Assembly (NCBI GenBank): GCA_003488325.1
Contig: DNLZ01000418.1
Coordinates: forward strand, 1 to 5,570
Direction: 5' to 3'
Source of the DNA: Planctomycetaceae bacterium
GTDB lineage: Bacteria; Planctomycetota; Planctomycetia; Pirellulales; UBA1268
Length of the DNA stretch: 5,570 bases
A model generated the notes under the pieces. The model ran no database searches and had not been told where the DNA came from. It worked only from the letters and a program-made list of their open reading frames with translations. The translations under genes and the position numbers were made by a program. Of the stretch, positions 1-5,570 are shown piece by piece (within the stretch, counting starts at the first letter, position 1; every line of letters starts with the position of its first letter).

Positions 1-1897
1 TGATGAGCACGACGGCCTCGACACGCACGAGCCCATGCTGCGCCGAATCGATCACGACTCCCGGCTCGGCCTGCGCGTTCGGCCGAACGACGCCGACTTC
101 CACCTTCTGCCACACACCCAACGCATCGCACCCGAGAAAGACGACCGTCGTGCCGGGGCGTCCGTCGACGTCGACGCCCGTGTAGTCCTCGGCGACGAGC
201 GTGACGCGCTCGATCACCGCGTCGCTTTCGCGTCCGAACAGGATTCCGTGTCGGCCTTCGAACGCTCCGTAGACGAGTAGGCCTCCGAGGAAAAGCTCGG
301 ACGACGTCGTCGCGACATGCCGGTGGTGCGGCCCACCCGCAAGGTCGTGAAATGTGTCGGTGCCGTCCACGGCGGCCGGTGCGTCCCCCGCCGTCGACAG
401 GTCGAGGTGCTCGAGGATGCCGCTCGTCAGGTACTCGGTCAGCGGCGTTTCGTCGATCCACTTCGCATCCAGGATCCGGCCATCCGTACAACTCACGAGC
501 CGATAGGTGTTTGCCCACGGGAGCACGAACAGCACGAAGTCGACATGTTGCCGCGCGTCCAAGCCCGAGATGCGATTGACGACGCGATAGGGCAGAGCGC
601 CCGCATCCCGCACCGCATTCACGATGGCCGAAGTCCCTTCCCGAGCCGCTTGCATGTCGACGGGATAGATTCCCCGCCCATCCGCCGGGTCATCGATGAC
701 GTACACGCCGACACCCGGCTCGCAGCACGGTCTTGAATCGATGGCGATCGGGTCGAAGACCTCGTTGCCGAGGGACTCGAGATTCACGGTGCTGATGCCG
801 CCGCTCATGACGTTCACCGGGGTCGTCACGCCGCCGAGGCTGCCCTCGCCGACGACGATGTACCGCCCGGAGGGAGCGGCTTCGAAGGCGTAGTGCCCGT
901 GTTCGTTCGTGGTTGTCGATCGGACGCGTGCCAAGGTGAGGCCATCGAGCAGGTGCATCGTTTCCTCGGATGCGGCACCGCCGTCGCGGGTGACGTCGCC
1001 CTCCACGGAGCCAGTGGATCGATAGGCATTCCCGGCGCGATCGCGGATCGCCGCCTGGGCGTCAAGCCGGATCGCGAACTCCGGCACGATGCTGCTGGAC
1101 TGGAGGCTCTTTTGTGAACGATAGGCGAATGACAGCCTGTCCGTTCCCGTTCCGGACACGTAACGCAGTGAGCGGAGCGTCCCTCCCACGAGGGCGCGGA
1201 TCACGGGGACGCCACGCACCTGAACCGGCTCGCTCGTCCGGGCGACGATCGTGACAGCTCGGCCCGATGCATTGAGGGCTGGCTCACCGAATTCGACCAC
1301 TCGGGGAGCCACGCCATCGACGTGAATCTGCCGAAGCGTCGTGGCGACGTTTGTCGGGAGATCGAGCGTTGCCTCGCGCCCCGTGGCATCGGTCAGCACC
1401 GTCCCCGGCGGCAGCGTGATCGGCCCGGCGTTCTCGACCGGTCCATCGATTCCTGCCGGTACGCTCAACGTGAACGTCAAGCGTCTCGTGCCCGCGCCAT
1501 GACGGAGCGGAGCGATCAGTGACCGGCCCATGACGGTCATGGGCAGCGAGGGTAGCCCGACTGGATCGGACGGCTCGACCTTGACGGGCGCGCTGAATCG
1601 AAGGCCGATACGGATCGAAGCGTCGGCCGGATAGAGGCGTGCAGCTGGAAGCGTTACGCCGACCACACGGGGAGCCGCGGTGTCCGTCGTGCGGGGCGAT
1701 CGACGTACGACATCAGGTCCGCGGTCGGCCGTGACCGCCGCGACCAGCGGGGGCGATTCATGCTGGCCCGGCTGCGGTCGTGCGCGGATGGAGAAAGGCA
1801 CGACTGCCGAGAGGCACCGCCGCGGCTCCAGCCATTCGACCGCGACAAGGAACCGGTCGAGATCGCGCGATGCGAGCCTGCCGTCGCGTTGCCACAT
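1..1897 (-). CDS. LEPR-XLL motif exported protein with Ig-like domains (partial, C-terminus beyond window)
   Basis: This frame is open from ATG at 1897 to the window edge: 632 residues with no stop. An N-terminal LEPR-XLL motif (EWLEPRRCLS, residues 21-30) marks large exported or surface proteins of Planctomycetes; there is no classical signal peptide. Two bacterial Ig-like (SwmB/Big-type) domains follow, at about 76-185 and 198-297. The first holds LYPADASIRIGLRFSAPVKV; the second holds LRYVSGTGTDRLSFAY and the closing IRDRAGNAY, typical of this repeat. Residues about 298-375 look like a carboxypeptidase-regulatory-like beta-sandwich (NEHGHYAFEAAPSGRYIVV). Residues 376-632 I do not recognise; they include a Cys pair at 391-392. 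The start is supported by a GGAGGGG ribosome site five bases upstream. It is likely a cell-surface or secreted protein; its function is unknown. The reading frame and motif are seen directly, and export is inferred from the family. Confidence 0.88.
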   Translation of the reverse strand, partial: MWQRDGRLASRDLDRFLVAVEWLEPRRCLSAVVPFSIRARPQPGQHESPPLVAAVTADRGPDVVRRSPRTTDTAAPRVVGVTLPAARLYPADASIRIGLRFSAPVKVEPSDPVGLPSLPMTVMGRSLIAPLRHGAGTRRLTFTLSVPAGIDGPVENAGPITLPPGTVLTDATGREATLDLPTNVATTLRQIHVDGVAPRVVEFGEPALNASGRAVTIVARTSEPVQVRGVPVIRALVGGTLRSLRYVSGTGTDRLSFAYRSQKSLQSSSIVPEFAIRLDAQAAIRDRAGNAYRSTGSVEGDVTRDGGAASEETMHLLDGLTLARVRSTTTNEHGHYAFEAAPSGRYIVVGEGSLGGVTTPVNVMSGGISTVNLESLGNEVFDPIAIDSRPCCEPGVGVYVIDDPADGRGIYPVDMQAAREGTSAIVNAVRDAGALPYRVVNRISGLDARQHVDFVLFVLPWANTYRLVSCTDGRILDAKWIDETPLTEYLTSGILEHLDLSTAGDAPAAVDGTDTFHDLAGGPHHRHVATTSSELFLGGLLVYGAFEGRHGILFGRESDAVIERVTLVAEDYTGVDVDGRPGTTVVFLGCDALGVWQKVEVGVVRPNAQAEPGVVIDSAQHGLVRVEAVVLI

Positions 1898-2141
1898 GAA
1901 AGCCCCTCCATGTCGACGGCCGTCGTCACACCGCCCGAGAGACGAGCATAAGGATGGTTCGATCGTGAGAACATCCCGCCTCGTGATCCCCTCGTGGGAG
2001 CGGGTATGCTCGGGTCCATGCGCGAGGCGAGCGGCACGCCGACGCGGCAGCGAGAGTGGGCAGGGTCACCGCCATCGGGTGGCATGGTATCGGCTGGCGG
2101 CCATCCCAAGCGGGGTTCCTGGCGCCGGCGGCGTGTGTCAC
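1898..2141. other. Intergenic region between helicase fusion and LEPR-XLL gene
   Basis: These 244 bases separate the helicase stop from the LEPR-XLL start. Small frames read through the stretch, but their translations are rich in Arg, Pro and Ala, match no family I know, and have no ribosome sites. I see no convincing terminator: GCGTGT and ACACGC form a weak inverted repeat across the helicase stop, with no T-run after it. The LEPR-XLL promoter probably lies here, but I cannot place it. Confidence 0.5.
1903..1909 (-). promoter_or_regulatory. Strong Shine-Dalgarno of the LEPR-XLL gene
   Basis: On the minus strand GGAGGGG lies five bases before ATG at 1897. It is a near-ideal ribosome binding site. 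It fixes the start of the LEPR-XLL gene and argues against an overlapping 202-codon frame (2262-1654) being the real gene here. Confidence 0.75.
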
Positions 2142-4586
2142 TCACTGCAACACGCAGATGAACTCGGCCACAACCCGCAGGTCTTCGACCTGATCCGGAT
2201 TGATCCAGATCGGCTGAAAGTGCTTGTTCATCGGCACGAGTTGGATGGCGGCGTGGGTCCATGCGTCTTCGCCGCCGGCATCCGCGTCCCGCACCTTCAG
2301 GGAGCGATATTTCTTGACGGTGTACGAACCACCATTCTCTGGGTCGCTGATCACATGATGCTGCACGAGCAGGATTTTTCCGTTACGGCTGCCGGCCACG
2401 TCGGATCGGAAGAGACAGATGGCGTTGTCGGGAATGAGCGGCTCCATCGAACGGCCATAAACCCGGGCCGCGAAGTGCCGCTCGTCCGGGCGGAGGCCCG
2501 TGGGTGATTCGACCCACCCGAGGCAATCCGCTGGTGACGACGGGCCGAAGCCGCCGGCCGCGACCTGAAGGTCGTACACCGGCACCCAGTCCTCGCTCCG
2601 ACGACCCGGGGGTTTCGTGACGATTCGAAACGGTGGAGCAGGGGGTGAGGACTCGGTCTCGCGGGCGCGAGCCGCAAACGTCCGCGATGCAAGCCGGAGC
2701 CGGTCGCGAAGGTATTCCCGCAGCCCAGCGTCGGCGCACCAGACGAAGCACCCCTTGCGGCCCCGCGACAGCAGGACCTTGTAGGTGTTCTTGATGATGG
2801 CCTGCACCTTGGCGAAGACCGCATCGGTGGCAGCAACATCGTCTCGGGCGTCCCGCAGCGCCTTCTTCCAGCCCTTCAGGGAGCTGTCCGTACGGGCCCG
2901 TCTGTCCGGGTCGCCGATGACACGGCCGGCTTCGAAGCGGAGATCGGGGCCGATCAGTACGCCGAGCCAATCGAACTCAACGCCTTGGCACGTGTGCACG
3001 CAGCCCACCTGGTCGATGCCGTCGGCAGCCGTAGCCCAGTTCTCGCCGGTGAAGTTCCACGGCAGCGAAAGGCCGTCGACCGTGACATGCTTCGCGTGGC
3101 CGCGGCGCTGTCGGCCCTCGGTCGGCCAGTCCCACGAATATCCGGCAACGAGCCGGGCCTTGTTCTCGACGTTTCGCGACCTGAGTTCGCGATAGAGACC
3201 CCCCGGGTTGTCAAACACGCGGAAGTCGTATTGGTCTTGGGCCCAGTTGTCGAAGTTGCCGGTGGGGCGGATCTGGAGCACGTCGTCGAGCCAATTCAGA
3301 TAGCCGTCGGAGCCACCGCAGCGGAACTGGGCGGTAAGCGTGAAGGGGGGATGCACGTGGGCCTTGAACTTCTTGGCCGCCTCGCGGATGCGGTGCTCGC
3401 TGCCGGAGTCGTTCCATTGCACACGCTGCGTTTCGTCGAGAAAGAACACACTGATCCGCGCCGCCCGGACCATGTCTTCGACCATGCTGGAGCCGCGGTA
3501 TTGATAGGCCTCATCCTTCAGCCGGTGGGCCTCGTCGACGATGAGCACCTCGTGCAGGCGGTCTTTCATGAAGTCCGCCATGTGAAAACTCCACGACGAC
3601 TGGAAGAGCGCCTGCCCGTCTTCGCGGTAGTCACGGCTGCCGCGGGCGAGCTGCTCGACGAGCGTGTCGCGAAAGGCTTTGTTCGGAGCGATGAAGAAGC
3701 CAAGCCGCTTGGACGTGAGCACTTCGGCAAGAAGGCGGACGGCGATCACCGACTTTCCGGTGCCCGGCCCGCCGTGCACGATGAATACTTGCCGCTTCGC
3801 TGCGGTCGCGACACCGGCAATGGCATGCCGAATCACCTGGAAGGCTTCGTTCTGTGCGTCGAGCAGGTCGAATTCTTCGTTGCCGTCGAGCATCCGAGCC
3901 ACCCGTTCGACGAGCGCCGGCGCGGGGATGATTCGGCCTTTCTCAAGCAGAAAGAGCACGTCGTGTCGGGAGCGGTGACGGACGTGTTTTTCGATGAACT
4001 TTGACAGTTCGTCGGCATCGTCGGCGAGAAACAGCCGCGATTCGTCGATGATGTGGCGGTAGCGCGGATCCTCGAGGGGCTCCGGGCGGCGCCGGGTGAG
4101 GTTGAAGAGGTAGGCGGCGGACTGGAGGTTGATTCCCTTGTCCCTGATGTCGGCATTGAACCGAAGGATCAGGCCTTTGTATTTACGGGCCTGCAGGCAG
4201 GGGTGTTGGGCGAGCGTGCCGCCGCCGTAGGGCGACCAGACAAGTTCGGGAATGTCCGAGACATCGGCCTCGCTCCAGGCCTTGAGTTCGAGGACGAGGC
4301 AGCTATCCCGCTCGCCGTCGTTGCCGGCGAGAAGTACGTCGATCCGCGAGCGTCCAGCTGCGGAGACGTGGTATTCGATGGCGACCTGTATGTCGTCATC
4401 GACGCGGGCCCGCCTGAGGGCGTTTGAAAAACGGGCGTACTCGTTGGCCCAGACGGAGCGATCCGCGGGTACGCTTCCGGTCTGCCGCTCGAATCCATCG
4501 ACCAGCCGGCGCTCCAGCCGATTGAGATCGACATCTTCAAGGAAATCCCGCACGGTCTCGGCGTAGATGATCATGGGCGGGAGCAT
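2142..4586 (-). CDS. PD-(D/E)XK nuclease - DUF2075 (Schlafen group 3) helicase - S24 peptidase fusion protein
   Basis: This 814-residue protein combines three enzyme modules. Residues about 65-140 fit a PD-(D/E)XK nuclease: D83 in RIDVLLAG, E100 and K102 in LVLELKAW, and a RecB-like QxxxY at 132-136. Residues about 240-620 form a superfamily 1 DUF2075 helicase: Walker A GGPGTGKS (272-279), Walker B LIVDEAH (348-354), LDETQ (383-387), QFRC (420-423), TCQGVEFD (532-539) and the arginine motif LLSRGRKG (605-612). A Pro-rich linker (about 645-662) leads to an S24 LexA/UmuD-like domain (about 668-814), with catalytic S713 in GRSMEP, K758 in YTVKKY, and a possible Ala677-Gly678 cleavage site. It has no helix-turn-helix. 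Relatives usually begin MIIY, so ATG at 4574 (810 residues) may be the true start; neither ATG has a clear ribosome site. The motifs are seen directly. A role in defence or DNA-damage response is inference. Confidence 0.93.
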   Translation of the reverse strand: MLPPMIIYAETVRDFLEDVDLNRLERRLVDGFERQTGSVPADRSVWANEYARFSNALRRARVDDDIQVAIEYHVSAAGRSRIDVLLAGNDGERDSCLVLELKAWSEADVSDIPELVWSPYGGGTLAQHPCLQARKYKGLILRFNADIRDKGINLQSAAYLFNLTRRRPEPLEDPRYRHIIDESRLFLADDADELSKFIEKHVRHRSRHDVLFLLEKGRIIPAPALVERVARMLDGNEEFDLLDAQNEAFQVIRHAIAGVATAAKRQVFIVHGGPGTGKSVIAVRLLAEVLTSKRLGFFIAPNKAFRDTLVEQLARGSRDYREDGQALFQSSWSFHMADFMKDRLHEVLIVDEAHRLKDEAYQYRGSSMVEDMVRAARISVFFLDETQRVQWNDSGSEHRIREAAKKFKAHVHPPFTLTAQFRCGGSDGYLNWLDDVLQIRPTGNFDNWAQDQYDFRVFDNPGGLYRELRSRNVENKARLVAGYSWDWPTEGRQRRGHAKHVTVDGLSLPWNFTGENWATAADGIDQVGCVHTCQGVEFDWLGVLIGPDLRFEAGRVIGDPDRRARTDSSLKGWKKALRDARDDVAATDAVFAKVQAIIKNTYKVLLSRGRKGCFVWCADAGLREYLRDRLRLASRTFAARARETESSPPAPPFRIVTKPPGRRSEDWVPVYDLQVAAGGFGPSSPADCLGWVESPTGLRPDERHFAARVYGRSMEPLIPDNAICLFRSDVAGSRNGKILLVQHHVISDPENGGSYTVKKYRSLKVRDADAGGEDAWTHAAIQLVPMNKHFQPIWINPDQVEDLRVVAEFICVLQ

Positions 4587-4795
4587 ATCCAGCTACCGAT
4601 GGGGGGTGCGAACTCCATCAGGCTGGAAAACAAACGCCCACGACACGGCTGTAGCGATCGCGGGCAATCGCTTGGCCGCGCCACAAGGCCGGCGACTGCC
4701 CAACCGCGATCTCCTGCGATGCCAGCCGCTGGTGAGTCGTGTCGTTTGGCTGCCGTGGCCTGTCGCGATGCCCGTGGGTAGCACGAGAGCAGGGT
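4587..4795. other. Non-coding stretch with degraded repeat, between hicA remnant and helicase fusion
   Basis: This stretch follows the point where hicA homology ends. Short frames cross it on both strands, but they have no recognisable product or ribosome site. Its right part is a repeat copy (4756-4793). A loose inverted repeat, CAGCC/GGCTG, frames about 4723-4752. The rest, toward the helicase start, holds nothing I recognise, and I could not place a helicase promoter with confidence. Confidence 0.5.
4756..4793. repeat. Interspersed repeat, copy 1 (degraded, abuts hicA remnant)
   Basis: Thirty-two of 38 bases match positions 5321-5358 in the same orientation. The shared core runs TGGCCTG(T/C)CGCGATGCCC. 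Four of the six differences are transitions. This copy lacks the left arm that makes a long hairpin in the other copy. Its edge lies two bases from the last hicA-like codon. Confidence 0.6.
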
Positions 4796-4819
4796 TGAGA
4801 GAACTCGAATCTTACCCAA
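4796..4819 (-). pseudogene. hicA: hicA toxin remnant (first eight codons only)
   Basis: A TTG codon at 4819 opens the reading (M)GKIRVLS, which is how HicA mRNA-interferase toxins of hicBA loci commonly begin. It overlaps the hicB stop by eight bases, and GGAGG sits six bases upstream (4830-4826), as expected for a translationally coupled hicBA pair. After the eighth codon the match ends: the conserved continuation (double-stranded-RNA-binding-like fold with its catalytic His) is absent, and the sequence passes into the repeat at 4793. The frame stays open to 4571 but encodes nothing HicA-like. HicA normally cleaves mRNA and is neutralised by HicB; this remnant cannot. The call rests on a short match and its exact position after hicB. 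Confidence 0.6.
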
Positions 4820-5034
4820 TAGCAACCTCCAACTGAGTCACATGGACCTCGTTGGATAGCCGGCGGGAGACTTCGTCCGGCGGCGCCGTCTCGAAGAAAA
4901 ACTCAAGAACTTCCTGAAGGTTGGCATCGAGCCTCCTCCACGGTGTCGCCCTGGCTGCAGACGTCGAGTTGCGGACACATCGCGACGAAGCCATCGTCCT
5001 CGGCTTGGATAATGGCTGTCAGATTTCGGGTCAT
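4812..5034 (-). pseudogene. hicB: HicB-family antitoxin, frameshifted
   Basis: From ATG at 5034 the reading MTRNLTAIIQAEDDGFVAMC continues through PQLDVCSQGDTVEEA. This is the HicB fold, a partly degraded RNase H-like domain that binds and inhibits the HicA toxin. The frame then breaks: as written, it adds eight unrelated residues and stops at 4905-4903 (43 residues). The next frame resumes the family sequence (ANLQEVLEFFFETAPPDEV to VTQLEVAIG) and stops at 4814-4812. Removing one base at about 4928-4935 restores a 73-residue protein of normal HicB length, so a single inserted base explains the break. No slippery heptamer is visible, so programmed frameshifting is unlikely. Its start lies four bases after the DUF433 stop, which suggests one transcript. 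A sequencing error remains possible. Confidence 0.85.
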
Positions 5035-5038
5035 GCTT

Positions 5039-5242
5039 TCAGTCCTCGTGCTTCAGGGTGGTAGATCGAACAGCAGCCGAAATGGCCTCCGGCGTGAGGG
5101 CCGGGTGGCCTACGATCAGTTCTTCAGCCGATGTTCCGGCAGCGAGTTCTTCCAGAATGAGTTCCACAGTGATGCGCGTTCCCGCGACCACGGGCTTGCC
5201 CATCATGATGTTTGGGTCGGAAACGATGGGCGATGCAGGCAT
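5039..5242 (-). CDS. DUF433 domain protein, antitoxin-type
   Basis: The 67-residue product is almost entirely one DUF433 domain. Its signature MMGKPVVAGTRITVELILEE (residues about 13-32) is very well conserved, followed by LAAGTSAEELIVGHPALTPE and a short helix. DUF433 proteins are small winged-helix-like factors, often the antitoxin beside a DUF5615 PIN-like toxin (VapB45-type pairs). No DUF5615 gene is present here; the next gene is the broken hicB, four bases on. Start ATG at 5242 is set by GAGGAG six bases upstream. Length is close to normal, so it looks intact. It may be an orphan antitoxin or may regulate the operon; its target is unknown. Confidence 0.9.
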   Translation of the reverse strand: MPASPIVSDPNIMMGKPVVAGTRITVELILEELAAGTSAEELIVGHPALTPEAISAAVRSTTLKHED

Positions 5243-5248
5243 GGTTGG

Positions 5249-5254
5249 CTCCTC
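5249..5254 (-). promoter_or_regulatory. Shine-Dalgarno of the DUF433 gene
   Basis: GAGGAG on the minus strand, six bases before ATG at 5242. It supports that start and translation of the DUF433-hicB pair from here. Confidence 0.7.
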
Positions 5255-5294
5255 TGGTCCATTATCTCTGGCCGCGTGCTCGGATGCGAATGCC

Positions 5295-5333
5295 TCGCGG
5301 CTCAGGCCATGCGGCCGGCATGGCCTGCCGCGA
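5295..5333. repeat. Long inverted repeat (16-bp stem hairpin) between genes
   Basis: CAGGCCATGC (5303-5312) and GCATGGCCTG (5318-5327) are perfect inverted arms around a five-base loop, GGCCG. Past a two-base bulge (5301-5302) the stem continues for six more pairs, TCGCGG (5295-5300) with CCGCGA (5328-5333). It lies 48 bases after the stop of the upstream gene. No T-run follows on the minus strand, so it is not a standard intrinsic terminator. A REP-like or MITE-like element, or an RNA-stabilising hairpin, fits better. Confidence 0.75.
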
Positions 5334-5358
5334 TGCCCCTGGGCAGCATGGGAGCATG
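5321..5358. repeat. Interspersed repeat, copy 2
   Basis: This copy matches 4756-4793 at 32 of 38 bases, same orientation. Its left part forms the right arm of the hairpin at 5295-5333. It also holds a small perfect inverted repeat, TGCCC CT GGGCA; copy 1 keeps it as RNA with a G-U pair on the plus strand. The two copies lie on either side of the DUF433-hicBA cluster. Confidence 0.6.
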
Positions 5359-5380
5359 GCCGCCGTGAACGTGCCCGACG

Positions 5381-5570
5381 TCAGCTGGCCTGCTGCGTTT
5401 CAATGCTGTTCACGTGAACGAGGGCGCAAGTCACGCTGCGGTCGTCGTCGGGATAGCCGACGATGATCTTCGTCTTCATGACTAGGGCGCATTCGGGATG
5501 GCGGATCTCGTGGACCTCGCCGTTCGACATCCGGATCACGAACGGCTCGAAGGGCTCGCGGCGGAGGAAT
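5381..5570 (-). CDS. Small conserved hypothetical protein (C-terminal part)
   Basis: The last 62 residues are present; the start lies beyond the right edge. The reading begins FLRREPFEPFVIRMSNGEVH and continues EIRHPECALVM, ending at TGA (5383-5381). The pattern 'RREPFEPF, then a short strand, (S/D)G, then (V/I)RHPE.A.V' recalls a family of about 80-100 residues that I associate with planctomycete genomes. No function is known to me. It has no membrane segment or catalytic motif in the visible part. It may be only a few dozen residues longer upstream. The frame is clear; the family assignment is from memory of the motif. Confidence 0.75.
   Translation of the reverse strand, partial: FLRREPFEPFVIRMSNGEVHEIRHPECALVMKTKIIVGYPDDDRSVTCALVHVNSIETQQAS

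Noticed and set aside
1654..2262. 202-codon minus-strand frame
   Set aside because: It overlaps the helicase end and the LEPR-XLL start in a different frame. The LEPR motif and strong ribosome site belong to the other frame.
1680..2507. 275-codon plus-strand frame
   Set aside because: It spans the antisense of the LEPR-XLL start, the intergenic region and the helicase C-terminus. Such a span is incompatible with the well-supported minus-strand genes, and its Arg-rich composition is typical of a shadow frame.
2985..4004. 339-codon plus-strand frame
   Set aside because: It lies wholly antisense to the helicase gene, whose motifs are unmistakable; the translation shows no family features and the frame is a product of high GC.
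4571..4825. 84-codon minus-strand frame as an intact gene
   Set aside because: Only its first codons resemble HicA; the rest is translated repeat and spacer and overlaps the helicase start, so it is treated as a hicA remnant.
4928..4935. Programmed ribosomal frameshift in hicB
   Set aside because: No slippery heptamer or downstream structure is evident, HicB is not known to use frameshifting, and the neighbouring hicA is also destroyed.
5295..5333. Intrinsic terminator for the gene ending at 5381
   Set aside because: The stem is strong, but no T-run follows on the minus strand and part of it recurs elsewhere as a repeat.

Overview
The window is GC-rich and every supportable gene lies on the minus strand. 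The best clue to the organism is the protein that leaves the left edge. Its N-terminus carries EWLEPRRCLS, a form of the LEPR-XLL motif that marks large exported proteins of Planctomycetes. The partial gene at the right edge also resembles a small hypothetical family I associate with planctomycetes. A planctomycete, possibly of the Pirellula lineage, is the likely source; the genus cannot be told.

Layout in transcription order (right to left): (1) 5570-5381, the C-terminus of a short conserved hypothetical protein. (2) 5380-5243, an intergenic stretch with a strong 16-bp hairpin and one copy of a repeat. (3) 5242-5039, an intact DUF433 antitoxin-type gene. (4) 5034-4812, a hicB antitoxin gene broken by one extra base. 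(5) 4819-4796, the first eight codons of a hicA toxin gene, which then stops matching. (6) 4795-4587, non-coding DNA that begins with a second, degraded copy of the same repeat. (7) 4586-2142, an intact 814-residue protein that joins a PD-(D/E)XK-type nuclease domain, a DUF2075/Schlafen-group-3 superfamily 1 helicase and a C-terminal S24 (LexA/UmuD-like) peptidase domain. (8) 2141-1898, intergenic. (9) 1897-1, a LEPR-XLL protein with two bacterial Ig-like domains and a carboxypeptidase-regulatory-like domain, open to the window edge.

The middle reads as an accessory region: a decayed toxin-antitoxin cluster beside a nuclease-helicase-protease fusion. The fusion is the most interesting item. 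It keeps the Walker motifs, nuclease residues and S24 Ser/Lys dyad, and has an Ala-Gly site spaced from the serine as in UmuD. That suggests, by inference only, an enzyme controlled by self-cleavage after DNA damage or phage attack. The LEPR-XLL gene has its own strong ribosome binding site and looks functionally unrelated.
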